Shown here: one piece after another, positions 46,055-55,919 of the stretch
Numbering within the stretch: position 1 is the first letter of the stretch
Layout of the letters: each line of letters begins with the position of its first letter
Assembly (NCBI GenBank): GCA_027422505.1
Contig: JAPQWV010000005.1
Coordinates: forward strand, 9,367,501-9,431,500
Source of the DNA: Craterostigma plantagineum
Taxonomy: Eukaryota; Streptophyta; Magnoliopsida; Lamiales; Linderniaceae
DNA length: 64,000 nucleotides
Reading direction: 5' to 3'
The notes under the pieces: model-generated
What the model saw: the letters and a program-made list of their open reading frames with translations, nothing else
What the model was told of the DNA's origin: nothing
Database searches by the model: none
Position numbers and translations under genes: made by a program

Positions 46055-46294
46055 TTAGGAACAAATAGTTAAAACAATGAAGTCAGCCTTATCAATAACG
46101 TTCTTATTGGCACCACCACCGGCGACTTCAGATCTGCGGCGACCCATGGCTTCTCCCTCCGCCGCGTCCCTGGCGGCGCCGCCGTCGTTTTCGGCCGGAG
46201 GATGGTAGTACAAGCGGGCGGTTTGAGGGCAGTGCGAGTGAAATCTGCAGGCAAGTCTCACTCCTACGTCCAATAATTCTACGTATCTGCCCAT
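46055..46294 (-). CDS. Small plant protein of unknown function, 79 aa, single exon
   Basis: Minus-strand ORF starting ATGGGC at 46294 ([20 protein letters not shown], then [13 protein letters not shown]) and ending with a TAA at 46055. The N-terminal 40 residues, with a His-Ser-His-Cys cluster, a short amphipathic helix and the TARLYYHPP end, resemble a short conserved plant protein group that I recall without a name. The remainder is Gly/Ala/Arg-rich and variable. There is no signal peptide or transmembrane segment. Its context is that of a real gene: a TATA box at 46461-46467, a CT-rich leader and an AC-rich start context. It is the only candidate host gene in the window. Cellular role is unknown. 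Confidence 0.72.
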   Translation of the reverse strand: MGRYVELLDVGVRLACRFHSHCPQTARLYYHPPAENDGGAARDAAEGEAMGRRRSEVAGGGANKNVIDKADFIVLTICS

Positions 46295-46460
46295 CGCCTT
46301 TTTTGTTTATCTGAGAAATCAAATGAAACAGAAAAACTGTGTTTTTCTTTTTTCTTTCTTGATGAAGAGCAGAAGAAAAATTAAAGAATGAAAGATTTTT
46401 AATAAATTAGTAGGCGTCGCAAGGGTGTTTTGAGAGAGAGAGAAAGAGTGTGCTGTGTGT

Positions 46461-46467
46461 ATTTATA
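46461..46467 (-). promoter_or_regulatory. TATA box of the small host gene
   Basis: Minus strand TCTATAAATAC, about 170 bp upstream of the ATG, followed by an initiator-like ACACAGCACAC and a CTCTCTCTCTC tract, a common arrangement for plant core promoters. Confidence 0.7.
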
Positions 46468-46960
46468 GAGATGAAATATTGGGGTTCTTTGACTTTGACT
46501 GTGTAAAAGTGGCTCTTCCCTTTCTAGGCGCTTTCTTTTCCACGCGGAAAAATGTTTTTGAACGAACATAGGCTGATAGGCAAATTACAGCTAAGCCCCT
46601 CATAAATTTATTGTTGACGAGCGGTTGCTCTAAGGACCGTTGAAATTATCTGCCAAATCTTTTATTCATTTTCTGTCCCATTTTGTTAAAAGTTATTCTT
46701 ATGATTATCGAAAATATTTGATCTGGATATCAAATTGATCATAACAAAACAAGAAATAAATTGGATGTGTTTATTTATTTCTATTTTATAAATCACGTGA
46801 AATAACAATGATTTTACGATTTCGTGGAATATAGAATTGAAGGAATTAATAAACAAAAAAAAGAATTTTTTTTGAACAACATGATTTAAAATTTAATGGA
46901 TCTGATCATTTGGAACATAGAGGAGGACGGAAATTGTGGGACAGATGATTTCGTGCGCTC
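46468..46960. other. Upstream region of the small host gene
   Basis: Contains GTCAAAGTCAAAG (minus strand ACTTTGACTTTGAC near 46490) with W-box-like TTGAC cores, otherwise AT-rich. No ORF. Confidence 0.45.
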
Positions 46961-47509
46961 TAAGGCCATCTCCAACCGAAAAACCTATTCTCAAACCAAA
47001 ATACAGTAAATGTCACATCAAACAGTAATTCTTCTCCAACCATTAAACCCATTTTCAAACTCAAAAGAATATTCTCAGAATATTCTTTTTCACACCAAAT
47101 TTTATAACTTTTCAATATTACCCGCATTTTACAACTTTACAAATTAGACAACAACTACGCCAAAAAAATTAAACAATGATATTATTTTAAATTCATAATT
47201 ATTAGTACAATAATATTATATTTATTGTACAATAATATTTTTTAAATTCAATAACGTTACAATGATATTATTTTAAATTCAGTAATAAAAATAAATGAGA
47301 ATACATTTAATAAAATAACTTTTGAAATATTATCAGTACAACTGAAACATACATTTAATTAGGAATTGGTGCGTTCCTCCCATAAATGATCAATAAGTGC
47401 ATTCAAAAGTGCAATGTCATCGTCTTTATTTCTAATTTTTTGGTACCGAGATATGAATTCCTGAAATAGAGCATTTTCATCAATCGCGTAGGTGTTAATT
47501 ATGGTAAGC
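46961..47509. mobile_element. PIF/Harbinger-like MITE or element remnant
   Basis: Left end GGCCATCTCCAACCG is of the CATCTCCAAC class found in plant MITEs. The same family end occurs in inverse orientation at about 51345-51365. A terminal coding remnant lies inside (47359-47490). Confidence 0.5.
47359..47490 (-). pseudogene. C-terminal fragment of a Harbinger-associated protein
   Basis: Minus strand encodes ENALFQEFISRYQKIRNK then DIALLNALIDHLWEERTNS and a stop at 47359. The 'L..ALI.HLWE' ending is typical of the C-terminal tail in plant PIF/Harbinger transposase-derived proteins. Only about 40 residues remain. Confidence 0.4.
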
Positions 47510-48900
47510 ATTTCAAACCTTACACAATAATATAGTTGCTACAATTTTTACTCAAACCCCATTAACTTTATTCTTATATATTACTATCATAATTAACTTA
47601 TTAAACTTTATATTATAAAGATTAAGAAGTCAATATATTATAGTTATTAATATTTAAAAATCAACAAATCATAAATATAGCATATTATTAAATTATAATT
47701 CATTAATCTAAAAGGACAATATCAAAAATAAAATTAATATTATTACTTTTATTATTATAAGAAAATATCATATATTTTAAAAATAAATAAAATATATGTA
47801 TAAAAATAATAGAAACTACAACTCTATTTTTGTGTTGAATATTGTGTGTACTCTAGAACTAGAGTTTTCTGCTAAGAGCACCTCCACTTTATGTTTGTGT
47901 ACAACACAAAAATAGAGTACGTTTCTACTCCAACGGGACTCTATATTTAACACTGAGCATCTCCAACGGGTACTTTATTTTTGTGTAAAACACAAAAATA
48001 AAGTACGTACTCTAATGAGACTCTATATCTAGGCTTTTTTAATTAAAAAATTAAAAAAAATCAAACATTAATAAAATAAACAAGAAACAAAAACCATTAA
48101 TAAAATAAAGATTTTCGTATTCTGGGATTACGAGTTACGTAACTCGTAATCCCAGAATACGAGTTACTATCCTCGCTGGCGGGGGAGTATTACGTGGAGT
48201 AACTCGTAATCCCAGAATACGAGTTAGATCTGGCATTCAATATTGATTTCAAGTAACTCGTAACTTAGGACTACGATTTACTCTCTTTTTTTTTTTAATT
48301 TTTTTTATTTTTTTTATTTTTGTATTTTAACTTATTTTATATTTATTAATTATATAATTCACCAAATCATAAAATCATCGTTATCTCATGTGATTTAAAT
48401 AATAAAAAACATAAATGCATCTAAATATTAATTTTCAACACAAAAGTCGATTAGCAGAGATACTCTAGATGTAGAGTACACACAATTTTCAACACAAAAA
48501 TTGTGTAGTACTTTCTATTTATTTATAATTTATGTAATAAAAAATATTTTAATTATATTTAAATATTTGATATTCTTATAATAATAAAAATAAAAATAAT
48601 ATTAATTTCCTATTATTTATTTATATTAACATTTTAATTTAATAAATTATAATTAAATAATATGCTAAGTTTATAATTTAGTTAATTTTAAATATTAAGT
48701 ATTATAATTTACTGACTTTTTAATTAATATAATATAAAGTTTAATATAGGAATTTTATTTTTAGAGTAAAAATAGAGTTATTGGGGTGTAGTGAAAATTA
48801 GTGTATATAACAGAGTTTATGGGTTGGAGTAAAAGCACTGTAGCAGCTATAATATTATGGAGAATTAACTGTATTTCATGCTGGGGGTTGGAGATGCTCC
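47510..48900. repeat. Fold-back repeat with about 400-bp inverted arms
   Basis: 47510-47872 is similar, in inverse orientation, to 48447-48895 (shared AACTCTAG..CTAGAGTAC, TTCAACACAAAAAT and AATAATATGCTA blocks, GGGTTGGAGTAAAA versus GGGTTTGAGTAAAA). The right end GGTTGGAGATGCTCC belongs to the MITE class with CATCTCCAAC ends. The spacer holds a perfect palindrome. No ORF. Confidence 0.65.
48115..48162. repeat. 48-bp perfect palindrome
   Basis: 24-base arms meet between 48138 and 48139 with no spacer (core GAGTTACGTAACTC). The half-motif GTAACTCGTAATCCCAGAAT occurs again at about 48199-48220, and a weaker copy follows near 48252. Confidence 0.97.
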
Positions 48901-48928
48901 AAACATTGCCGTGATCCTTCCATCGCAC

Positions 48929-49669
48929 CGTGTTTGTTTAGCGTGGGTGATACGTCATTACCGTGATGGAGGATCACCGAGGTGATCAAAACGGGGTGAT
49001 ATTCCAGCTTTTGGATCACCCCAAAAAGCAGGGTTATCCTCCATCATCGTGATGTTGTGATGTTTTCAATATTTATTTGGACAAAATTAGCCCTTACCTT
49101 TTAACATTCAGTCCTTATATAATCTTATTCCTATTTTAAATTACATAACCAACATACTTAAATATAAAAATTATGTTGAAGGATTATAAAAAATACTTAT
49201 AATTAATAATTGATTAATATATTAAAGCTTAAAAAATAAAATACTTATATTGAAGAATTATATAAAATACTTATAATAATGATTGGTTAAAATCTATGTT
49301 AAAGCCTAAAAAAATATAACAATTCTATTGATTAATTATATAACATGCTTATAATTACTGCAAATAATTAAAACTTGATTTTCAAATATTAATAACTATC
49401 ACGTTAAAAATTTTACCTTAAATGAACATATTAAAACACTTTTACTACATAATATACATAAGGTTAAATATGACATTTACACGACATCACCGAAGACGTC
49501 ATTGCGATTACACAAACACAATATTCCAATATCACATTGATATGCAAACTGAACATCACCCCAAAACAAACACAGTGATGACATATCACCTTGATCCACA
49601 TTACTGTGATATCCACATCACGGTGATGTGAGTATCACCGTGATATGGGATCACATGAAACAAACACCC
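48929..49669. mobile_element. MITE with GTGTTTGTTT ends
   Basis: Left GTGTTTGTTTAGCGTGGGTGA; right end, opposite strand, GGGTGTTTGTTTCATGTGAT. Subterminal GTGATATCACC-type palindromes are abundant at both ends. No transposase. It separates two copies of the AT-rich repeat family. Confidence 0.65.
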
Positions 49670-49682
49670 CTTAATATTATGT

Positions 49683-50230
49683 TAATGAGCAGAGAAACTC
49701 TAGTTGTAGAGTATAATTTTTAACACAAAAGTAAAGTTGTACTTTATATTTATTTATATTTTATTTAATAAAACATATTAGTTAAATTTAAAATACTTGA
49801 TATTCTTATAATAATAAAAGTAAACATAAATATTGATATTTTCTTTTAATTTAGTAAAATCATAGTTAGATAATATGCTACTTATATAATTATTTAATTT
49901 TTAAATATTAATAATTATAGTATATTGACTTTTTATTATTATAACATAAAAGTTTAATAAGTCAATTACGAGTAATAAAAAGGAATTTGATTTTTAGTGT
50001 TAAAAGATAGTGTTAATGGGTTGGAGTAAAAATTAGTGTAGAAAATAGATTTTATGAGTTGGCCATATTAAAAAATTTCTGGTATTTTAACAATTTGTTG
50101 GGCCTTTATATTATGACAATTCTTTTGCGGCCCTATGTTACACTTGGCCGGATATGTGGTCCTGTGCTGTAGGCCTGCTTGCACATGCCCAAATCCGGCC
50201 CTAGAGTAAATTAACTGTATTTTTAAGCCG
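49683..50230 (+). repeat. Third copy of the fold-back arm repeat, split by a hAT-like fragment
   Basis: Similar to 48447-48900 in the same orientation. Interrupted at about 50061-50204 by a segment whose opposite-strand end reads CTAGGGCCGGATTTGGG, like a hAT terminus; the repeat ending resumes with GTTGGAGATGCCC. Confidence 0.55.
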
Positions 50231-51514
50231 TGTGTTGGAGATGCCCTACTTTTATGTTTTACACATAAAATAAAGTATCCCTGGGAGATGCTCTGTGTTT
50301 AGTAATTAATTTGTGGGTGATAGAAGGGACGACAATGGGACATTATGTTATTAAATTATTCTTTGGGGTAGTTATATTACTTTCTTAATAAGTGTGAAGC
50401 CGTATAAAACGTCAAGTAGCCTTTGAAGTTTAAATTGCAAGTGTTTGGTAGCCTGAAAACGTCTTAACGACCCAAGACTATTTATATTCATTTATTCAGG
50501 TTAGTGGTGAAGGAACAATTGGGACGTCTGAGTTAATTATTAATGATTTTGGTATTTTGGGTTTTTGTATTTTGTATTTTCTCCCACTTCTAACCGTAGA
50601 TGAGACATGAAATCTTCACCTAGCACTTCTAAGAGCATCTCCAATCGAGCTGGAAAACTAAAAAAAAATCATAAATTTACTCCAACTGATACCAAAAACC
50701 AATCCCAAAATGAAATTTTTAATTTCTCTCACTTAAAAAAACGCATCTATGCGTTCTGATCAGTTATTATGCGATGAGATTTCTTAATTTGCGCTGAAGT
50801 CCTGAAATTTATCTTTCTCTCGTATATTTTCGTCAGAAAAAACTCATGAATGACAGATGATGGAGTAGATGTGTCAGAAAAAGGTCAAAAAGGTGGATCA
50901 AGAAAAATGTGTCAAAAATATTTTAAGAGGCCGAACAAGAAGAAAGGGGTATTTTGGGAAAATGGCCATTGATGAGCTGCGCAAAGCTCATTAGTGATGG
51001 CGTATGGTATGAAAAGAGCAGTCAAGTAAAGTGGCCGAACCCTTTTATTCTGTTTGTTCTTTTTTTTTTTATTTTACTTTCATTATTTTCATCTAATTGT
51101 ATCTAGGCTTTTATATGTATAAAACTTTTTCTATTATTAACCTTATTAATGTTTTGTGATTAAATCGAAAATAGTTTATTTGTAGTCTAATTTGTAAAGT
51201 TATAAAATATATGGGCAGTATTAAAATTAGTATGAAAGTAAATATTACAAAACAGTCTATTGAGTTTGAGAATGAGTTGATCGGTTGGAGAAGAATTACT
51301 GCATTTTGAGTTTGAGAATGCATTTGAGTTTGAGAATGTGCTTCTCAGTTGGAGATGGTCTAATCTAACAACATATGTACGCACGCATAGGTTAATACAG
51401 CTTAGGCTAAGATTATACAGTCTAGGCGGGTCCGGGTCTAGCCCAATGAATCGGTTTTTTACTATTCGGGTATTGGGGCGGGTTTAGGGTCCCGAGTCCC
51501 GCCCCGAGTCTTGC
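50231..51514. other. Intergenic DNA with a MITE (about 50632-51365)
   Basis: 50231-50630 has no feature. At 50632 GAGCATCTCCAATCGAGCTGG begins a probable MITE ending GTTGGAGATGGTC at 51365. From 51420 to 51514 a GC-rich segment (GGGTCCGGGTC-type) forms the left border of the viral cluster. Confidence 0.5.
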
Positions 51515-52540
51515 TAATAAAATTACTATAAGGAATAAAAATATCGTTCATAATATTTTGAAATTCAGAGGGAGCGTTTTTTAATCCAAAAGGCATAACG
51601 TTCCACTCATACTGTCCAATTGGGACTGTAAAAGCAGTCTTATATCTGTCTTTTTCAGCAACTTGTATTTGCCAAAATCCTGATTTTAAATCAAATTTTG
51701 AGAATATAATTGCACTAAATAATCGATCTAAAAGATCTTTCTTATTTGGAATAGGATACCTAATCCATTTTAGAACCTTATTTAGAGGTTTATAATTAAT
51801 AACTAACCTTGGTGCTCCCCTTTCCTTTTCGGCATGATTATTAACATAGAAAGCAGTGCACGACCAAGGTGATTTTGAAGGTTTTATTAAACCTTTCTGT
51901 AAAAGAGAAGTTATTTCTTTTTTATCTTCTGGAGAAACTTGTTTTAAGATTCCTCCAAAACCTAAATCAGAGGCATCAGTCTCTATAATTTTTTGCCAAT
52001 TAGGATTAGCAATCATAAGACATGGTAAATGCGTAACCTTATTCTTAATTTTTCTAATTGCTTCAGTGTGACTATTTGTCCACTGACAAGGAATCTTTTT
52101 TAATCTATCATATAAAATAGATGTATCAATTGCAAGATTTTTATAATAAGGAGAAATATAATTAAGACTCCCTAAAAATCTTTGAAGTTGAGTTTTATCA
52201 AGAATTTGATCAGGAAATTTTGACGCAAACTCAATACTTCTATTAATAGGGTTAACATTACCCTTTTCGATAGTATGACCCAAGAAACGAACTTTGGTCT
52301 GAAATAATACCATTTTTGGGCTGGATATAACTAATCCATTTTGAATAACAATTTTCTTGAAAATATCAAGATGTTTAAAATGAGTTTCAATGTCTTTAGA
52401 AAAGATAAGTATATCATCGATATAAACGATAATAAAATTACTATAAGGAATAAAAATATCGTTCATAATATTTTGAAATTCAGAGGGAGCGTTTTTTAAT
52501 CCAAAAGGCATAACGTTCCACTCATACTGTCCCAATTGGA
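51515..52540 (-). pseudogene. Viral reverse transcriptase segment, circularly permuted
   Basis: The minus-strand frame (357 codons, 52535-51462) begins in mid-RT (EWNVMPFGLKNAPSEF) and passes the catalytic YIDDILIFSK and the start of RNase H (TDASDLGFGGILKQ). It then jumps from the DKKE codons to the RT N-terminus (EITSLLQKGLIKPSKSPWSC), and reaches EWNVMPFG a second time before entering unrelated flank at 51515. Equivalent positions in the two passes are 915 bp apart (51526 and 52441), and 915 is divisible by 3, so the frame stays open. It cannot be a working enzyme. Confidence 0.92.
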
Positions 52541-52681
52541 CAGTATAAATCTTTCAGTATATAAACCTTTGATTATATAAATCGATTTGGTAAATGTCAT
52601 CTTTTTCATGTTGAGATAAATAATTATCCCACCATCCTTTTAACTGACCAGTAAAGCCAGCGACAATCATTTTTGCAACCA
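52541..52681. repeat. Scrambled viral junction
   Basis: A strand switch sits at CCCAATTGGACAGTAT (52530-52545). A 20-30 base scrap of RNase H (minus) follows. Then about 95 bp of coat-protein coding sequence lies in inverse orientation, directly followed by coat protein in plus orientation from 52682. Confidence 0.8.
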
Positions 52682-53400
52682 TTAAAGAAGAAAATGGTCA
52701 ACAAGTAGACAATGTTGTTTATACTTTATGTGTAAACATTATTGAACACTTCACAGGCCGATGGTCTGATAATTCTGAAAATATCAGAACTCTTCTACAA
52801 AATCTTAGATGTAAAATTCTTACATCATTTAGATGGTATAAGGATACTTTCCTTAGTCGAGTCATGGAACTCCCTGAGTCAAATAGTACTCATTGGAAGT
52901 CTAAATTTATAGACGGTTTACCTTCACTCTTTGCAGAAAGGGTAAGAAATAACCTTAGAAAAGGAGAATCAAGTATTGATTATAACTCCTATACCTACGG
53001 TAAACTTATAGGAACTTGCATACAGGAAGGTCTAGCCTTATGTAATGAAATTAAATTAAATAAACAAGTCAAGAGACATTCTCTAGACGAGAAAAAAACA
53101 ATTAGGAGAATTCTGTGGCCAATTTGGCATGGAAAGTCCTTCTACGAGTAAAACTCGTAAAGAACACAAAACTAAAAAATATTCTTCTAAACAATATGAA
53201 AAGAAAAAATTAGAAGATCAAAAAGAAGAGAACAAAAATTCTCAAAAGATAATAAAAATTATCAATACAAAAATAAATTTCCTCCAATTATCTGTCGAAA
53301 ATGTGGAAAAGTAGGTCATAAAGCCAGTACCTGCTGGACCAAAAAAAAAATCAATAGTTTAGAAATTAATAATGAATTAAAAGAAACATTATCAAAAATT
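52682..53400 (+). pseudogene. Viral coat protein C-terminal part with zinc knuckle (frameshifted)
   Basis: Plus strand, nearly identical to 58727-59075 for its first 350 bp (FTGRWSDNSENIRTLLQNL, RWYKDTFLSRVMELPES, FIDGLPSLFAERVRNNL), then continuing past the point where that copy stops. A basic Lys-rich region and a CCHC knuckle CRKCGKVGHKASTC (about 53293-53334) follow. This arrangement, a Gag-like capsid body plus one knuckle, is that of Caulimoviridae coat proteins. The frame changes near 53093 in an A-run and again near 53250, so the chain is broken twice. Read-through to the protease frame at 53404 is in phase after the knuckle. Confidence 0.88.
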
Positions 53401-53403
53401 CTG

Positions 53404-54660
53404 TTGGAATCAGACAGTGAAACTTCTTCGAATAATGAAAACAATATCATCGAAGATATTTCATCGTCAGAATCCGATGAATGTCAGGAATGTCAAATAG
53501 GACAACCTTGCTCTAAAAATTTAGATAGTTCAGAATCTGAAGTAGAAGATAATAATTTATACCAAATTATATCACAGTTTCAAGAAATAAATGTTCTTGA
53601 TAATAATCTTCTCGAGATATTAAAAGAAACAGATGATCCAGATTTAAAAAATCTGATTATTAAAAGAATAATTCAAAAAGAGGAAGAAACTTCTAAAGAA
53701 GTTATTCCTAAATCTGAACCATATAGTATGTCCGAAGTAATAAAGTTACTTCATAATAAAAATAAATTTAAAACCGAATCACCTACTAATATTAGAGATT
53801 TAAATTCTGAAATTTCAAATCTTAAAACTGAAATTAAAAATTTAAAATTAAGTCATATTGATCTTGAAAGAAGATTTTCTAAATTAGAAAAAGGAAAAGA
53901 AATTGTTGAAGAATTTACTAACGCAGAATTCGCTAGTAGTTCAAAAATTATTGAAGATAATAATTATCTTTCTACTTTAGAAGTTATTACTTCTCAAAAA
54001 TGGTTAGTAAAAATTTCATTACTAATCGATGGAAACTTTCAGAAAAATCTGGTTGCACTAATCGATAGTGGAACAGATTTAAACTGTATTCAAGAAGGAA
54101 TAATTCCTACCCAATATTTCCATAAAACAACTCATTCTCTCAGCTCAGCAAGCGGAGAAAAATTGCAAATTAATTACAAAATTCCTAAGGCCTTTATTTG
54201 TAAAAATAAGGTCTGCATTCCTACGTCATTCTTACTTGTTAAGAATATTACGAACCAAGTAATTCTTGGTACGCCTTTTCTTAGGAAAATATTTCCTATT
54301 AGAAATATTGATGAATACGGGTTCAAAGGAAACTTCGAAGATAAAGAAGTATACTTTGAATTCATTACTGAACCTTTTTCTAGAATTCTTAATGAAATTA
54401 AGGATTCTATTCTTATTAAAGCTAAAGAAAATCAGGTAAATTACCTTAAACAAGAAATTGGTATACTTACGATTGAGGATAAACTCCAGAATCCTAAGTT
54501 ACAAGAAAAAATTAAATTATTATATAATGAATTTACGTTGCAGATATGTAACGATCTTCCTAATGCTTTTGGAATAGAAAGAAACATATTGTTTCTTTAC
54601 CCTATGAAGATGACTTTAATGAGAAAAATATTCCCACTAAAGCTCGTCCTTGTCAAATGA
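53404..54660 (+). pseudogene. Viral aspartic protease region
   Basis: 418-codon frame continuous with the upstream zinc knuckle (no ATG is needed at 53404). The N-terminal part is acidic (SETSSNNENNIIEDISSSES) and helical. A retropepsin-like domain follows at about residues 200-330, with LVALIDSGTDLNCIQEG (catalytic DSG) and QVILGTPFLRKIFP. It would cleave the viral polyprotein. Near 54575 the frame slips relative to the RT frame, so the last 30 codons before the stop at 54660 are out of phase and protease-RT continuity is lost. Confidence 0.88.
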
Positions 54661-55919
54661 ATTCTGAATTATTAGAATTATGTAAAAAAGAAATAACTTC
54701 TCTTTTACAGAAAGGTTTAATAAAACCTTCAAAATCACCTTGGTCGTGCACTGCTTTCTATGTTAATAATCATGCCGAAAAGGAAAGGGGAGCACCAAGG
54801 TTAGTTATTAATTATAAACCTCTAAATAAGGTTCTAAAATGGAATAGGTATCCTATTCCAAATAAGAAAGATCTTTTAGATCGATTATTTAGTGCAATTA
54901 TATTCTCAAAATTTGATTTAAAATCAGGATTTTGGCAAATACAAGTTGCTGAAAAAGACAGATATAAGACTGCTTTTACAGTCCCAATTGGACAGTATGA
55001 GTGGAACGTTATGCCTTTTGGATTAAAAAACGCTCCCTCTGAATTTCAAAATATTATGAACGATATTTTTATTCCTTATAGTAATTTTATTATCGTTTAT
55101 ATCGATGATATACTTATCTTTTCTAAAGACATTGAAACTCATTTTAAACATCTTGATATTTTCAAGAAAATTGTTATTCAAAATGGATTAGTTATATCCA
55201 GCCCAGAAATGGTATTATTTCAGACCAAAGTTTGTTTCTTTGGTCATACTATTGAAAAGGGTAATGTTAACCCTATTAATAGAAGTATTGAGTTTGCGTC
55301 AAAATTTCCTGATCAAATTCTTGATAAAACTCAACTTCAAAGATTTTTAGGGAGTCTTAATTATATTTCTCCTTATTATAAAAATCTTGCAATTGATACA
55401 TCTATTTTATATGATAGATTAAAAAAGATTCCTTGTCAGTGGACAAATAGTCACACTGAAGCAATTAGAAAAATTAAGAATAAGGTTACGCATTTACCAT
55501 GTCTTATGATTGCTAATCCTAATTGGCAAAAAATTATAGAGACTGATGCCTCTGATTTAGGTTTTGGAGGAATCTTAAAACAAGTTTCTCCAGAAGATAA
55601 AAAAGAATATTTAGTTAGATTCCATTCTGGGAAATGGAACAATGCTCAAAAGAATTATGCTACTATAGCTAGAGAAGTCCTCGCTATAGTTAAATGCGTC
55701 CTTAAATTTCAGGATGATTTATATAATCAAAGGTTTTTAATAAAAACTGATTGTCAAGCTGCAAAATTTATGTTTCTGAAAGACTTTAAACATGATGTCT
55801 CTAAACAAATGTTTGCGAGATGGCAGGCTCATTTAGCCCCATTCGATTTTGAAATAATTTATAAAAAAGGGAGTGATAATAGTCTTCCCGATTATCTAAC
55901 TCGTGAATATCTTTCATGA
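54657..55919 (+). pseudogene. Viral reverse transcriptase / RNase H
   Basis: 420-codon open frame with RT motifs KGLIKPSKSPWSCTAFYVNN, KERGAPRLVINYKPLN, FSKFDLKSGFWQIQV, MPFGLKNAPSEFQ and the catalytic YIDDILIFS (about residue 150). It has an RNase H domain (TDASDLGFGGILKQ, REVLAIVKC, FLIKTDCQAAKFMF) and ends DYLTREYLS. Domains are complete to the natural end, but the frame is detached from the protease upstream. The stop overlaps the start of ORF2 (ATGA at 55916-55919), a compact arrangement kept from the virus. It would have made viral DNA from pregenomic RNA in the cytoplasm. Confidence 0.9.

Noticed and set aside
51420..51514. GC-rich borders at 51420-51514 and 63390-63500 as terminal repeats of the viral cluster
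   Set aside because: Similar composition but no convincing alignment; more likely parts of an interrupted host repeat.
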